A stretch of DNA of 64,000 nucleotides. Origin: Chamaecrista fasciculata (lineage: Eukaryota; Streptophyta; Magnoliopsida; Fabales; Fabaceae). The DNA lies in NCBI GenBank assembly GCA_003254925.1, contig QANZ01055518.1, positions 1 to 64,000 of the forward strand, in the 5' to 3' direction. A model generated the notes under the pieces. It saw nothing but the letters and a program-made list of their open reading frames with translations. It did not search any database and was not told the DNA's origin. Numbering within the stretch: the stretch's first letter is position 1; every line of letters begins with the position of its first letter. A program made the translations under genes and the position numbers. Shown here piece after piece: positions 24,122 through 38,619 of the stretch.

Positions 24122-25181
24122 GGCCAAAGTCCTATTTTGGTCCCTCTGTTATGCTCATTGTTCCAAATAGGTCCCTCAGTTATTTTTCGTTCCATATTGG
24201 TCCCTCAGTTATCCAAAACTTGTCAAAGTTGGTTCCTCTAACGTTTTCCATCCATCTTTCCGTTAAAAAATAGGAAAAATAAGCTTTCATCCCCAAAAGT
24301 TTTATTTTCTTATATTAAGGTCCTTTTCTTTTTATAATAGGATCAAACCGTAAGAAAAGAAAATAAATTAAAATTTTAAGTGAATTTGCCCAAAAACACA
24401 AAATTTTCTCTCCCTCTCGAACACCTCTCTCTCTCTCNNNNNNNNNNNNNNNNNNNNNNNNNNNNNNNNNNNNNNNNNNNNNNNNNNNNNNNNNNNNNNN
24501 NNNNNNNNNNNNNNNNNNNNNNNNNNNNNNNNNNNNNNNNNNNNNNNNNNNNNNNNNNNNNNNNNNNNNNNNNNNNNNNNNNNNNNNNNNNNNNNNNNNN
24601 NNNNNNNNNNNNNNNNNNNNNNNNNNNNNNNNNNNNNNNNNNNNNNNNNNNNNNNNNNNNNNNNNNNNNNNNNNNNNNNNNNNNNNNNNNNNNNNNNNNN
24701 NNNNNNNNNNNNNNNNNNNNNNNNNNNNNNNNNNNNNNNNNNNNNNNNNNNNNNNNNNNNNNNNNNNNNNNNNNNNNNNNNNNNNNNNNNNNAGAGAGAG
24801 AGAGAGAGCCGAGGGGGAGAGAGAGAGTGGTGTGTGTGTGAGAGAGAGAGCCGAGGGGGAAAGAGAGAGAGAGAGTGGTGTTCGAGAGGGAGAGAAATTT
24901 TTTTGTTTTTGGGCAAATTCACTTAAAATCTTAATTTATTTTCTTTTCTTACGGTTTGATCCTATTATAAAAAGAAAAGGACCTTAATATAAGAAAATAA
25001 AACTTTTGGGGATGAAAGCTTATTTTTCCTATTTTTTTAATAGAAAAATGGATGGAAAACGTTAGAGGGACCAACTTTGACAAGTTTTGGATAACTGAGG
25101 GACTAATATGGAACGAAAAATAACTGAAGGACCTATTTGGAACAATGAGCATAACAGAGGGACCAAAATAGGACTTTGGCC
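24122..25181. mobile_element. Long foldback element, Mutator-like, with 10-bp target duplication and internal gap
   Basis: The left end ggccaaagtcctattttggt is matched by the inverted right end (ataggactttggcc). The arms continue as inverted repeats for about 300 bp each (e.g. agggaccaactttgacaag on the right) up to a CT/AG microsatellite facing a 355-base N gap. The 10-mer ttttacatcg flanks the element at 24112-24121 and 25182-25191. Length including Ns is about 1.06 kb; true length is unknown. The ggtccctc words recall the foldbacks at 12233, 31691 and 32859, but the ends differ, so this is a separate family. Reading frames across the Ns are meaningless. Confidence 0.82.
24438..24792. other. 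Assembly gap (355 Ns) at the centre of the foldback
   Basis: The gap is flanked by ctctctctctctc on the left and agagagagagagag on the right, so it sits at the symmetry axis of the inverted repeat, where hairpin formation and simple repeats defeat assembly. The size may be arbitrary. Confidence 0.95.
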
Positions 25182-25191
25182 TTTTACATCG

Positions 25192-25680
25192 TGTGTCAAT
25201 GGCTCCAACTGTACACATAAAGAACTTTTCAAGAGTAACTTGTAGTTCTTATTTTTTCACATTCCTACTTGAAACAATAAAGATATGACTAATTTTATGA
25301 AATGAGCGACTCACTTTTGAACCCAATTCTAGGCTCAATTTGATTTTGTTTACCAACGTCTCTAACCGAACAGAGAAAAAACTCATCATAAGTAACACAT
25401 AGCTTTGATTTCGTCACATTTGAACTTGAAGAGAGAGAGATATGACCACATTCATTAGTTAAGAACCAATCGTGAAACTCATCAAGGACCAAAACAGAAC
25501 TTTAAAAAAATATAAAGGATCAAAATGGAACCAAAAAAATATTATGGATGAAAATAAAATTTAAGATAAATATTAAGGACCAAACTGAGGTTTTAGCCTA
25601 TAATATAATATAATAATATGAAGAAAAAAAAAAAGACCTAGAGAAATTTAGAAGAGTGAGACCTCGCGCCTCTTGTTCAC
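25192..25680. other. Intergenic between foldback element and EBP2
   Basis: Contains a degenerate dispersed repeat (25220-25500) related to 4460-5000, then a half-element-like stretch (25490-25600) with repeated aaggaccaaa words ending aggttttagcc, possibly the remaining end of another foldback. The EBP2 transcription start probably lies near 25650-25700. Confidence 0.4.
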
Positions 25681-27036
25681 TCTTACTTTCATTCCCCTAA
25701 CCCTTTCCCTCTCGTAAGTCCGTCGCCTTTGCCGCCGTCGGTGTCGCAGCTGCTAAGGTTGGTTTAATACTCTTCTTTCTCTGATTACAATCCAATATGT
25801 ATCTTGTACTTCTATTTCGTTTTGAGGTAAGGGTGGCTTTTGGTCTTGGTTTGATTGCAGCCACACCTTTGAGCTACGAATGAAACCATTCTTGTTTATG
25901 AAAGCACATGCTATATAATCGAAATATGATCTAGCCCAAGTTTCTGTCTTTTTGTTCTTTTTTTTTTTTTTTGGTCCATTGCTTCTCTGCTTTCATGAAG
26001 CATTGCAATAAGTTTTATTGTTATATGGTTCTTGAAGTAGAGTAATGGAGTATTTGGTTACGCCCGGTTCTTCCTTTATCGGTTAATATCTATTTGATTT
26101 TCAGCTTGTGAGCTCTAGGTACTTTGCAGACAAATGAGATTGTTTGCATTTCAGTTCAGTATTTGGGTAAATCCTGTTCTGCTTTCCATTAGCGTCCGCG
26201 AAATTTATCTTGTCTTTACCATCAGCTTCCGTGGACTAATTTAAGTTTCAAAAGCGTCATAGTTTTGTGGAATTTATGGGTTTATTATACCCTTTTCCTT
26301 ATCTTTGTGTTAAATTATAGTCTGCATCTTGAATTTATGATATTGATTGTTTATTTGCTGATACAAAAGAATTTGTTTTGCTGGTGTTCTCTTGCTTGTG
26401 ACATGGATTTGGCCTCTTTGATATTATATCATGTTGATTATGTATATTCAAGCTTTCAACTATGTAAAGAAAGAAATTATACTCTTTCTTTTTGAAGTGG
26501 TCCATTGAATTAATGAAAGAATTAATTAAAAATTTGCAAGGGCATGTTATGTTTTGTGTGCTTTCATTGAATTGTACTTTTATAGCAGATTTCTTTGATT
26601 CCTCTGCCTTTATTGAAAATTTGTTGGAAGTTTTGAGATCTGTTCATTCCAATAGTCCCCAATTATCCCTTTCTCCAGCTGAACAGTAAAAGGGTGGGTG
26701 TTGATTTCTTTGATACTGGCTAGCCTAGGGATAATTATAGTTTAAACTGTGAACTATTGTCTTCGTCAACATTTGAGTGCTACTCCTTAAATGAGTTGTG
26801 AGTCTTAAATCTTTCCGCTGTTTCTGGTAGAAGGGGAATAATTTCAATAATTCATTGCGTTTAGTAAAATTAGCATGTTCTTGTGCTTTATGTCTCTCGC
26901 ACTGAAGTGCTTAGCTCTGCCTATTGACCTTTTAATTTTATTATGAGAACTTGTGTATTTGGCTCGTGTTTTACAAGTCACGCCCAATGCCTTGGATCAT
27001 TTAGTCTTAGTTCTATATTTTTTTGATACAGGTTGA

Positions 27037-27924
27037 ATGGGGGTGCTCAAAAAAGATTCTTTACCTATAAGTGAGGATGAAATGAATGATGATGAAATTG
27101 AAGACCTGAATGGGGAACTATCAGCATCTGAATCAGAATCAGAACCAGAAGACGTGAAATTGACCGAACCATCTAAAAACGCAGTATATAACAGAGATGG
27201 TCTCCTAGATAAACTTGGAGACCTCAGCTGGCCGGAGAATGCGGGATGGATACACAAACTGTCCCTTGATATTGATCAAGAGCAAGAAGTAGACGTGAAT
27301 GATGATTTGGCACGAGAGCTTGCTTTTTACACACAGGCGTTGGAGGGAACTAGGCAGGCCTTTGAGAAGCTTCAATCAATGGGTCTTCCTTTTCTAAGAC
27401 CTGCAGATTATTATGCAGAAATGGTGAAGACAGATACTCACATGGAGAAGGTGAAAGGCCGCCTTTTAGCTGAAAAGAGGAAGATGGAAGAGGCTGAAGA
27501 GAGAAGAAAGGCTCGGGAGGCCAAAAGATTGTCCAAAGAAATTCAGGCCCAGAAAATGAAAGAAAGGGCTAAGCAGAAAAAGGAAGACATAGAATCTGTT
27601 AAAAAGTGGAGAAAGCAGAGGCAACAAAGTGGGTTTGCTGGCAATGCCAATGATGCAGGTTTAGATTTGGACTTTGAGGATGGAAAGGTATTTGAGAGGT
27701 CAAAGGGTAAAAGACCCGGTGTTTCGCCTGGGGATCGATCTGGAGGGAAGGGAAAGCTAGCTGTCGGAAAAGGAAAGAAACCAAAGAAACGTGAGTTTAG
27801 GGATTCCAAATTTGGTTTTGGAGGTAAGAAGGGAATGAAGAAGCAGAATACAGCTGAGACCACCCATGATGTGAGAGGATTCAAGAAGAAATCTACCCCA
27901 GGGAACAAAAGGAGAAAGATGTAA
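27037..27924 (+). CDS. EBP2: rRNA-processing protein EBP2 homologue
   Basis: Nucleolar assembly factor for 27S pre-rRNA processing and 60S subunit formation. Single coding exon of 295 residues. An acidic N-terminal tract (SEDEMNDDEIEDLNGELS, then SESESEPEDV) is followed by the EBP2 core with SWPENAGWIHKLSLDI, ARELAFYTQALEG, LPFLRPADYYAEMVKTD and HMEKVKGRLL. A charged helical stretch rich in Glu, Lys and Arg (about 140-195, likely coiled coil) comes next, then a basic tail rich in Gly and Lys ending GNKRRKM, typical of nucleolar localisation. A 5'UTR intron is likely: leader exon to 25757 (tgctaag|gttggt), acceptor gatacag before 27032, five bases before the ATG. Lys-rich composition is normal for the family. 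Confidence 0.95.
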   Translation: MGVLKKDSLPISEDEMNDDEIEDLNGELSASESESEPEDVKLTEPSKNAVYNRDGLLDKLGDLSWPENAGWIHKLSLDIDQEQEVDVNDDLARELAFYTQALEGTRQAFEKLQSMGLPFLRPADYYAEMVKTDTHMEKVKGRLLAEKRKMEEAEERRKAREAKRLSKEIQAQKMKERAKQKKEDIESVKKWRKQRQQSGFAGNANDAGLDLDFEDGKVFERSKGKRPGVSPGDRSGGKGKLAVGKGKKPKKREFRDSKFGFGGKKGMKKQNTAETTHDVRGFKKKSTPGNKRRKM

Positions 27925-29337
27925 CTACTATCTTCACGAGTTGCCTCTTTTTCTTTTCTAACCTGCTAAGCTTTATCGGTGATTCTAAACTTTTCATATT
28001 ACTAGACTCCAATATTTGATGTTTTGTTTAATGGTTTATTACTTAATATTGCCCCGATTATTATGAAACCTTTTTGCTCCGAGTACAAAATGGCTCTTTG
28101 GTTGTTCGTTCCTTATTATAGTAACATAGACATGTACCCTAATGCCTGTTTTCTCTTGCAAACGTGAATGTTACAATTCTAGTTATAAATAGTGTAGGAA
28201 ACATGGTTATATTCTTATCAGTCACTCTTTGGTTATCTTAATAAAAAGGTTTTCTATTCCTACAAAGTAAAAAAGAAAAAAGAGAGGACAATACTGGGTC
28301 ATAAGAAATTGAAGTCTTATTTTATTGAGGAGAGCCGAATAGGCAAAGTGAACATAAATTTTCGAAAAGGAATGTCGAAGTGAACAGACTTGAGCTGCAA
28401 ATTTAAGATGCCTAATAAGCTCGTGCTGTAGTGAAATCCGAAAGTGGCTAAACTCGCACTCAGAAATTAACAAAGACCCCGATCAAGAACTGATGTTCTT
28501 GAGACTTGAATACAAAGATAGTGTTGACTCAGGAATATTTATCATGAGTAAGTATCATTGGATGCCAATTTTTTATTTTCAAAAGACGCTACGCTCTCAA
28601 GTTTATGATTGAGAGAAATACTTATCTTCTAGCCAATTGTTAAAGGTGTACTTGAATGCTTAGATTTTCCACATGAACAAAGTGTCTGATACATCGTATT
28701 ATCACTGATTGAATTGTTCTATACTCCCTAAATGAAATCTCAACAATTGCGAGCTTAGCATTATAACCAAACTCGATGGTACACGAGAATTCTACTGTCG
28801 AAGTAGACAACAGTGAATGTTAATAACTTGATGAGTTTTGAATTATATATTTGCTTCAATACTTAACAGGAATGACAAGGCATAACTTGCTGGAATCGAC
28901 CATGGACATAATATTTTTGTATGGTTGAGAAAGATAATAACCAGCCCATGCTCGATTCCTTCTATCAACGTTCACACTATTGACAGACGTCAGTATATTA
29001 GAATTCTCTAAAATTTTAAGAAATTAAGAGTGACAAATATAATTTCAGTAAGAAACATACAACGAACAAATAGGCAAGCAGGCTGCAAGTACGACCTTAT
29101 GCAGTGCAAGTAGAAAATGCGGAGGAAGGGGGCAGAGCAAATCCCATCATTCAAAAAGGAAAAGCAAATCAAAATATCCGAAAGCTTTCTTAATAGATAA
29201 CTGAAACAACACAACTATGAAATACAAATCGAGTCATCAACCATAAGAATTCAAGAAACTCGATTAAATAACGGATATCCAAGTCCATGTAAAGACAATA
29301 CTCGTTGGAAAGTTCTATTTAAGTAATGAAAAGCCAG
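27925..29337. other. Convergent intergenic region between EBP2 and PBG1
   Basis: Holds the 3' ends of the two converging genes. No gene, TIR pair or duplication was recognised; several short frames lack codon structure or family similarity. Confidence 0.5.
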
Positions 29338-31550
29338 CTACCATGAACCTACAGCACCAGCGGCTGGGTTCTTGAAAGCAGAGAACTCCCAGTACGTTTT
29401 CAATGAGAATGGTGGGTAAACAGTAGCACCTTCTTCAGTAATTTTAGCTATCTGCAAATTTTGCAATGAAGATTCTGTGAATATCATATTGCAATGCATA
29501 ATAGACTCAAAATGAATGAAGGAAACAAAATTGTTTAGTTCAGATCCCGTTCAAGTACTGCACTAGTATACTGATGTCAGATGATGCAATACAAGGTACA
29601 GTTCACGCCAGATTTAATATATTCATCATTTATAACTCATGTAATAGTAAAGAATAGTACATAAAAAGTTAAATATCAAGACTTGGATTGCATAAAAACA
29701 CAGCAGTTAGCAATCATGATGAACACAACCTCAAAAGGTAAAACAGTTACAAGTAAAACCATTACAACTTGATCAGATACAAGATCTAGGTACCAGCGAG
29801 TAATTGCTTAGTGGCTAACAGCCTGACTAATTGAACTGCCTCAGCCTCATAATTACTTAACCATGTATTATAACATTTCTCACCAAATATGTAGCAGAGA
29901 TTCAGGAAGAGAAAATCCAGATTTGATAAACCGCTCTGCCCCTCAGCCCACCCACCTTTTCAAATTCTAATGATAATCCAAAACCAGAGTTCAAGGTAGT
30001 AAGGGTAAAAGAAAAGAACCTGAATCTTGTTGACAGCAGACCTATCACGGTATAAAAGCACACGCATGCACTTTTCCAATAACTTGACACCTTCTTCAAA
30101 GGTCAAATTCTCATTCCATTCATCACGTAGAATTGGCCTTGCAAGATGATTGCCAAGCCCAGTTGCTACATGGTTATCTTCAAAATTGACACCAATCATG
30201 TTAACCTGAACAAGATTCATACAAACAAAAACTGAGTAAAACAAAAGCTTGCCAGTAACTCGTGGTGGAATTGAATAAAAAGATAAATAAAGCCATACTG
30301 TGCCGAGGTACTTCTGTCCATTCTTCACACCACCAAGTACTAGTGAGTTCCACAGTGGATTGAATTTGTTACGCCTATTATACATCACACGAGTCAGGTA
30401 GTTGTGCACCTCCTTTGGACCCAAAGAATTTCCATCGTCCCACATGTTGTCATAAAGGCTGCAGCAGTCAAAACCCACAGCCAACAATTAAATGGAAATG
30501 TTAAAGATATCTGATGTAAGGTTAGTCTCTGGGTATTAAACGGGATTTAAAAGCACACAGAAAAAAGCATGCAGAAAAGGAGGGTAAAAAGTAAAAACTA
30601 AGCCAACTTATGGCAAGAATAAAATCATGTAATGTTCTCTACATTAGCAGCTCTATCCATCCTTCTCTCATGTGAACTAAATAGTGCTTACATAAGCTCA
30701 TCAAGGTAGCGAAGAATCTCCTGAAAATCACTGATTTCCCCGCTGGCGCCAAGTAGTGAATGCTTCCCAATCAACTTCAAACGTTCAATACTCTTGTACC
30801 GTAGGGTAGATCCGTAGGAACCTGTCACAGGGGATACATCATTGACAGGAGATGCAGAGTAAAATATTTATTCTAAAAAATTTAACTCCATAGAGCTAAC
30901 ACATTTATGATCAGAAGAAGTTCTAAATAGTCACTTTTTATGCCTCTCGAGAAAATCATTTCAATAAGGATCAGATGCCATAAAATATTTCGTATGAAGA
31001 TGCACAGCGAAAGTAAAATAACAGGAAATTAAATGGAGCAATCTCCACTTTTAACAGCAACATCTCATGAAAAGTGTCTGCAAATAGTTTCATCGACTAC
31101 CAGACGGAAGAATATAGGCACTTCTATTTACATGAAATAATCAAATATCCGCCTGTTTAAGGACAATAAAGAAACTCTAATACTCGGACGCAGCCGCAAA
31201 GCACTAATTATAACATTCAAATATACAGTGAAGTTGCAATCTACTATAAAAAGAGACACAATAAACTTTGGAAGTTGTTACAGACCTCCCATATCGGCAG
31301 CCATAAGAATCCCATCTTTGTATTTGATAGCAACTACTGATGAACCAGTAACATAAGGGTACCTAACAATGAAATGAAATCTAGGGTTAACATAAAGCCC
31401 TCATGAGAAAAAATTTACGACAGTAGAGCTTAGGTTAAAATGAAAATCGTATTCTCCGATTCATAACTGCGAAAACCCTAAAATCCGAAAATCATAGAAA
31501 GACAGAGAAAGGACATACAGAGTTCTCTCTGATTCAGCCACAGAACCCAT
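29338..31550 (-). CDS. PBG1: 20S proteasome subunit beta type-4 (PBG1), 6 exons
   Basis: Non-catalytic beta-ring subunit of the 20S core proteasome. Minus-strand exons: 31519-31550, 31286-31362, 30692-30821, 30299-30458, 30020-30205, 29338-29451; phases join to 232 residues. Family motifs in order: RTLYPYVTGSSVVAIKYKDG, GASGEISDFQEILRYLDEL, YDNMWDDGNSLGPKEVHNYL, NPLWNSLVLGGVKNGQKYLG, ATGLGNHLARPILRDEW, LYRDRSAVNKIQ, SLKTYWEFSAFKNP and a C-terminal GAVGSW. As expected for beta-4 there is no processed N-terminal threonine nucleophile. The N-terminal extension is about 14 residues shorter than I recall for Arabidopsis PBG1; ATG 31550 is the only Met before the conserved core. Confidence 0.95.
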
Positions 31551-31690
31551 AGTGCTTCTCGAATCTCGATCGTCAAAGAGCAGAGAAGATCGCGAATCCT
31601 TTTTCTATAAGACAAAGTTCCGAAGTTAAGCCTTCATAAGCCGTGGCCTTTACCCTTTGTTCAAGAAAACAACTCAGAAAATAAATTAAA

Positions 31691-32168
31691 GAGGAAACAT
31701 ACTATTTGGTCCCTCATTTTTTATGGTTTCAACTATTTGGTCCCTGCACTATTGAAATGTACTATTTGGTCCCTCAAAAATTACAAATGTTAACTCGTTA
31801 GTCCTTGTAAGCTATCCCCGTTACTAAAAGTGATGACTTGGCTGTTAAGTGCACATGTGGCACGCTAAATGGCACATGTTTAACTATTTGGTCCCTCAAT
31901 TTTAAAATTAAAATCTGACTTTGCTCTATTTTGAAAACTCAACCATTATAATTTTAAAATTAAGTGACCAAATAGTTAAACGTGTGGCATTTAATGTGTC
32001 ACATGTGCACTTAACAGCCAAGTCATCACTGTTAGTAACAGAGATAGCTTACAAGGACTAACGAGTTGACATTTGTAATTTTTGAGGGACCAAATAGTAC
32101 ATTTCAATAATACAGGGACCAAATAGTTGAAACTATAAAAAATAAGGGACCAAATAATATGTCTCCTC
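31691..32168. mobile_element. Foldback MITE, Mutator-like, with 9-bp target duplication
   Basis: A 478-bp element. The left end gaggaaacatactatttggt matches the inverted right end (accaaataatatgtctcctc) with few mismatches, and the arms continue inward through ggtccctcaaaaattacaaa and ttaactcgttagtccttgta. The 9-mer taaattaaa flanks it at 31682-31690 and 32169-32177. Non-coding. It lies about 140 bp upstream of the PBG1 start codon, so it may border or contribute to that promoter. Confidence 0.85.
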
Positions 32169-32255
32169 TAAATTAAATATATCAATATTTTTGTTCTTTA
32201 ACAAATATATCTATATCTATCTATAACTATTTATGTAATATAATAAAGTGTCATT

Positions 32256-32475
32256 CTTTATATAATTCAATTTTAAATATTATTTATAATCAACTTTTAA
32301 ATATTATAAATATTAATCTTAAGTTAAACTGAAATATATATATATATTATTTTTTTATCTATATGATATATATTCATAATAAAATACAATTGTTAATTTT
32401 GATAATATATAATTCTAAAAATTAAATTTTTAAATATAAATATATCCAGGAAAATAGATTTAGAGATAGTATAAT
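32256..32475. repeat. Local duplication, copy 1 (uninterrupted)
   Basis: The stretch beginning tttatataattcaattttaa and continuing through gatatatattcataataaaa and attctaaaaattaa is repeated at 32801-33545 in the same order. Copy 1 has no foldback element, so it represents the empty site for the element at 32859-33361. Similarity is roughly 80% by eye. Confidence 0.6.
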
Positions 32476-32589
32476 TACCTTTTAAAAATTAAAAATCTCA
32501 TTGAAATGTAAATATGTCATAATATAAAAGGAAAAAAAGTGTATTTAATATTCTCTCTCCACCATAATTGGTCATGCATATAATATTTG

Positions 32590-32745
32590 ACATGTGACAA
32601 ATGTTGTCGAGGGTTCGAATCTCGTCTTGTGTATGCAGCAATTAGCCAGTAGTAGACCCTTAAATGGAGCTCAGATCTGCGAATGATTAGTCCTTGACTT
32701 GTCGGGCTGAGGGATACCTTGGGCAACCATAAAGAAAATATATTA
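32590..32745 (+). mobile_element. SINE-like sequence with box B motif
   Basis: Contains a good pol III box B (ggttcgaatct, 32612-32622) followed by a roughly 120-bp body with gagggataccttgggcaacc and an A-rich end, as in plant SINEs. Box A and a flanking duplication were not clear. The preceding 50 bp (taccataattggtcatgcat-like) recur at about 42505-42565 without the SINE body. Confidence 0.45.
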
Positions 32746-32800
32746 AGAAAAAACTTTACCTTAAGTCTTAATAAATGTAGCTCACTTTCTTACCTCCTCT

Positions 32801-33545
32801 TTATATAATTCAATCTTAAATATTAATTATAATCAAACTCGAAGTATTAAAATCTAAAAGGTAAATTACATAGAAGGTCCATGTGGTTTGGTCCATTTAC
32901 AGAAAGGATCCATGTGGTTTAAAAAGTGACAAATAAGGGCATGTGGTTTGCTCCATTAACAAAAAAGGTCCCATGAGGTATTTGACATCCAAAACTAACG
33001 AAATTAGGACAATGTGCACTCACATGACCCATTTACACATATCCAATCCCTAATTTCTAAGGATTAGGGTTCAAGAATGGAAGAAAATGGCGAGAATGGG
33101 AGTTAGGGTTTGCAACGATGTGGAAATAGAGTTCGATTTATGCACAATGGAGGAGAAATTAGGAAATGGATATGTGGAAATGGGTCACGTGAGCTGCACA
33201 TTGTCCTAATTCCGTTAGTTTTGGATGGCAGATACTTTATGGGACCCTTTTTGTTAACGGAGCAAATCATGGGCTCTTATTTGCCCGTTGCCACTTTTTA
33301 AACCACAAGTACCTTTTTTGTAAATGGGTCAAATCACAAAGACCTTCTGTATAATTTGCCCAAATCTAAAATAGATATTATAGATATTAAATTTAAACTT
33401 TACTAAAATATATATATTTTTTAGTTTTTTACCGATGTGATATATATTCATAATAAAAAATAACTACTAATTTTGATATTATATAGTTCTAAAAATTAAA
33501 CTTTCAAATATGAACAAATCTATGGAGATTACATTTTAGATATAT
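32801..33545. repeat. Local duplication, copy 2 (interrupted by a foldback element)
   Basis: Copy 2 starts ctttatataattcaatctta and resumes after the foldback with tagatattaaatttaaactt and gatatatattcataataaa. It aligns with copy 1 at 32256-32475 once 32859-33361 plus one duplication copy are removed. Confidence 0.6.
32859..33361. mobile_element. Foldback MITE, Mutator-like, with 9-10 bp target duplication
   Basis: A 503-bp element. The left end aggtaaattacatagaaggt is matched by the inverted right end (gaccttctgtataatttgccc), with inward repeats of catgtggtttg-like words. The 9-mer aaatctaaa flanks it at 32850-32858 and 33362-33370 (10 bp if the next A is counted). A paralogous uninterrupted sequence at 32256-32475 supports the insertion. 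The 63-codon frame inside it (33110-33301) has no recognisable family and is treated as non-coding. Confidence 0.8.
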
Positions 33546-34721
33546 GATTGTCATTTAAGCTCTCAAACTAATATTTATAATTGGGTTGGAGCCTTGCCAT
33601 TTGACATTGAATCTTTTTGTTTTGAATGTTTTAAGAAAACAAATAGAGACTCAAACGTATATAGAATCAATAGTCAATCTTAAATTGATATTTTAGTCAA
33701 AATTTCGATTAAATTTTGAATCGAAGGCCTATTTCTACTAACAAAATAAATTACGGTACACTCAATTGCAATTTTTTAAACGACAAGGTCCGATCTAGGC
33801 CAAACAACATGGACATTTTTTGTATTTTACCCTTAAAAGAAAAAATGCTTAACTAAAACATTACGCTAGAAAAGGTTTGTTACAAAACTTCTACTTCACC
33901 TTCAAGGCTTTAACAGATGTATATAGTTCGTCGAGTTTAATTGTACTCTTAAAGGGGAAATGTGCTTCTTTCTATTATTCCTGATTTCCTCTTGTAGTAT
34001 ACATAGGATTTACTTGCAAACATGAGTGCTTATTGGTGCATCACGGGCACATTTGGTTGAAGTAGAAAATAAAATGTCGGAAAGTATTAACTATAAAGGG
34101 AGAGGATGAAAAAGAATGAAACCGTTTTTATTTTTTTTTTTAGTAATGTTCGTTGGTCGTTAGCTTCTGGTTTTAAAATCATCACTTCCAAAGCTACCAA
34201 TTCGAATGTGCAGAAACACTCAAGTCCCAAGATAACAGAAATGTTGCAATGGACTATAATTTATGGAGTACTAGTGACAGATTGACTCGCAATAAACTTG
34301 AGGAGGTAGTTACGATTACTCTCAAAGTTTCCAATCCCTGAATTCATATAGCAGTAAAACGCTCTATTCAATGGATTTATAAAATAAAAATTTATAAAAC
34401 AAACAGTTTATGCTAACGAAGGTCAATTGAATAAAAAAATACATTAAAAAGCCCAAGGGGCTAAAACATTATTACGGGGGTGATTGTTACAGAAAGCTAT
34501 TTTGTAATAGATAAGCACCCATTGGTGCAAAAATATTACTTGTACTAAAGTCATATAGAACAGGGTTGCTTAGGAGGAGTCATCAGCACTAAGGTTACAT
34601 AGCCACCCAACTTGATTTGTTCCTTGAAATTTGGCTCATGCTCTGAACTTCCGAATGAAATAGTTGATAACTCATACTCTTTTATTTGCACCTAAAATTT
34701 AGTAGTCCCTGTGATTTCGCT
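33546..34721. other. Intergenic between the duplicated region and the MPK3 3' end
   Basis: AT-rich with no supported gene. The MPK3 3'UTR probably occupies the bases nearest 34721. Nothing else was recognised. Confidence 0.45.
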
Positions 34722-37837
<3,116 letters not shown>

Positions 37838-38619
37838 TATCGATCTCTCTCACTCACAGCTTACTACTGAACAGAGTAATTACTTTGATCTCTGCGATTC
37901 TTCGTTTCTAATTCCTCTCTCGAAGAATCTAATTAATCTAAAATTCAAGCTCCAGATTCTCTCTCTCTCACTCTAGAAAGTAGTATTGAAGAAAGAAGGA
38001 GACGAAGAAGGTTTTAAATTAGCGAGAGCAGAGAAATAGTGTGCGTTAAAGTCTTGAAGTTGCGTTCGAAGCATATGCGACGAAGACAACGCGAAAACGC
38101 GGGTGTAGAAAAACAAGGAACGCGTTAGCGAAGGAATCGGAGGGCTCATATTTAAGCCGCCTCTAATCAACGGTCTCTGTTTGTTCAAGTATTTCAACTG
38201 CCATCGTTTCTTTTTTTTTTCTTTATTGGACTTGAAGCCATCAGGATAAAGTAAACAAGTCCAACAGTCCAAGGCTCAGCGTCATTTGCATTTATTTTTT
38301 TACATATCACGATTCACGTGTAACACTATTTTTTATTTATATCCAAACATCGTCTTCTCGTTATGACCATGTCAAATTGTCAATAACTAAAACTTCTCCA
38401 CGGTTTATGTCAATCAATCATGTACAAGTTGTGACTGAAGCATTTGATCTTTCCTTTTTTTCAAAAGGCATCATAAATAGAAGACTAAAATATTAGTATC
38501 CATTTCAATAATGTTATTAGATTTTCCAGAGTCGGATATGTTAGTTAAGTTACTTTTATTTCCAATTTGAATGTAATTAGTAATTAAAACTTTATCGATC
38601 ATTTTTGTAAATAGAAAAA

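Noticed and set aside
24368..24922. Long frames on both strands across the N gap
   Set aside because: Mostly Ns and CT/AG microsatellite; no real coding evidence.
27543..27908. 121-codon antisense frame in EBP2
   Set aside because: Phe/Pro-rich shadow of the Lys/Gly-rich EBP2 tail.
29960..30487. 175-codon continuous minus-strand frame as a separate gene
   Set aside because: It is PBG1 exons 4 and 5 read through the intron between them; splice sites and family sequence show the true structure.
33110..33301. 63-codon frame inside the foldback at 32859-33361
   Set aside because: No family similarity and overlaps the inverted arm; treated as chance.
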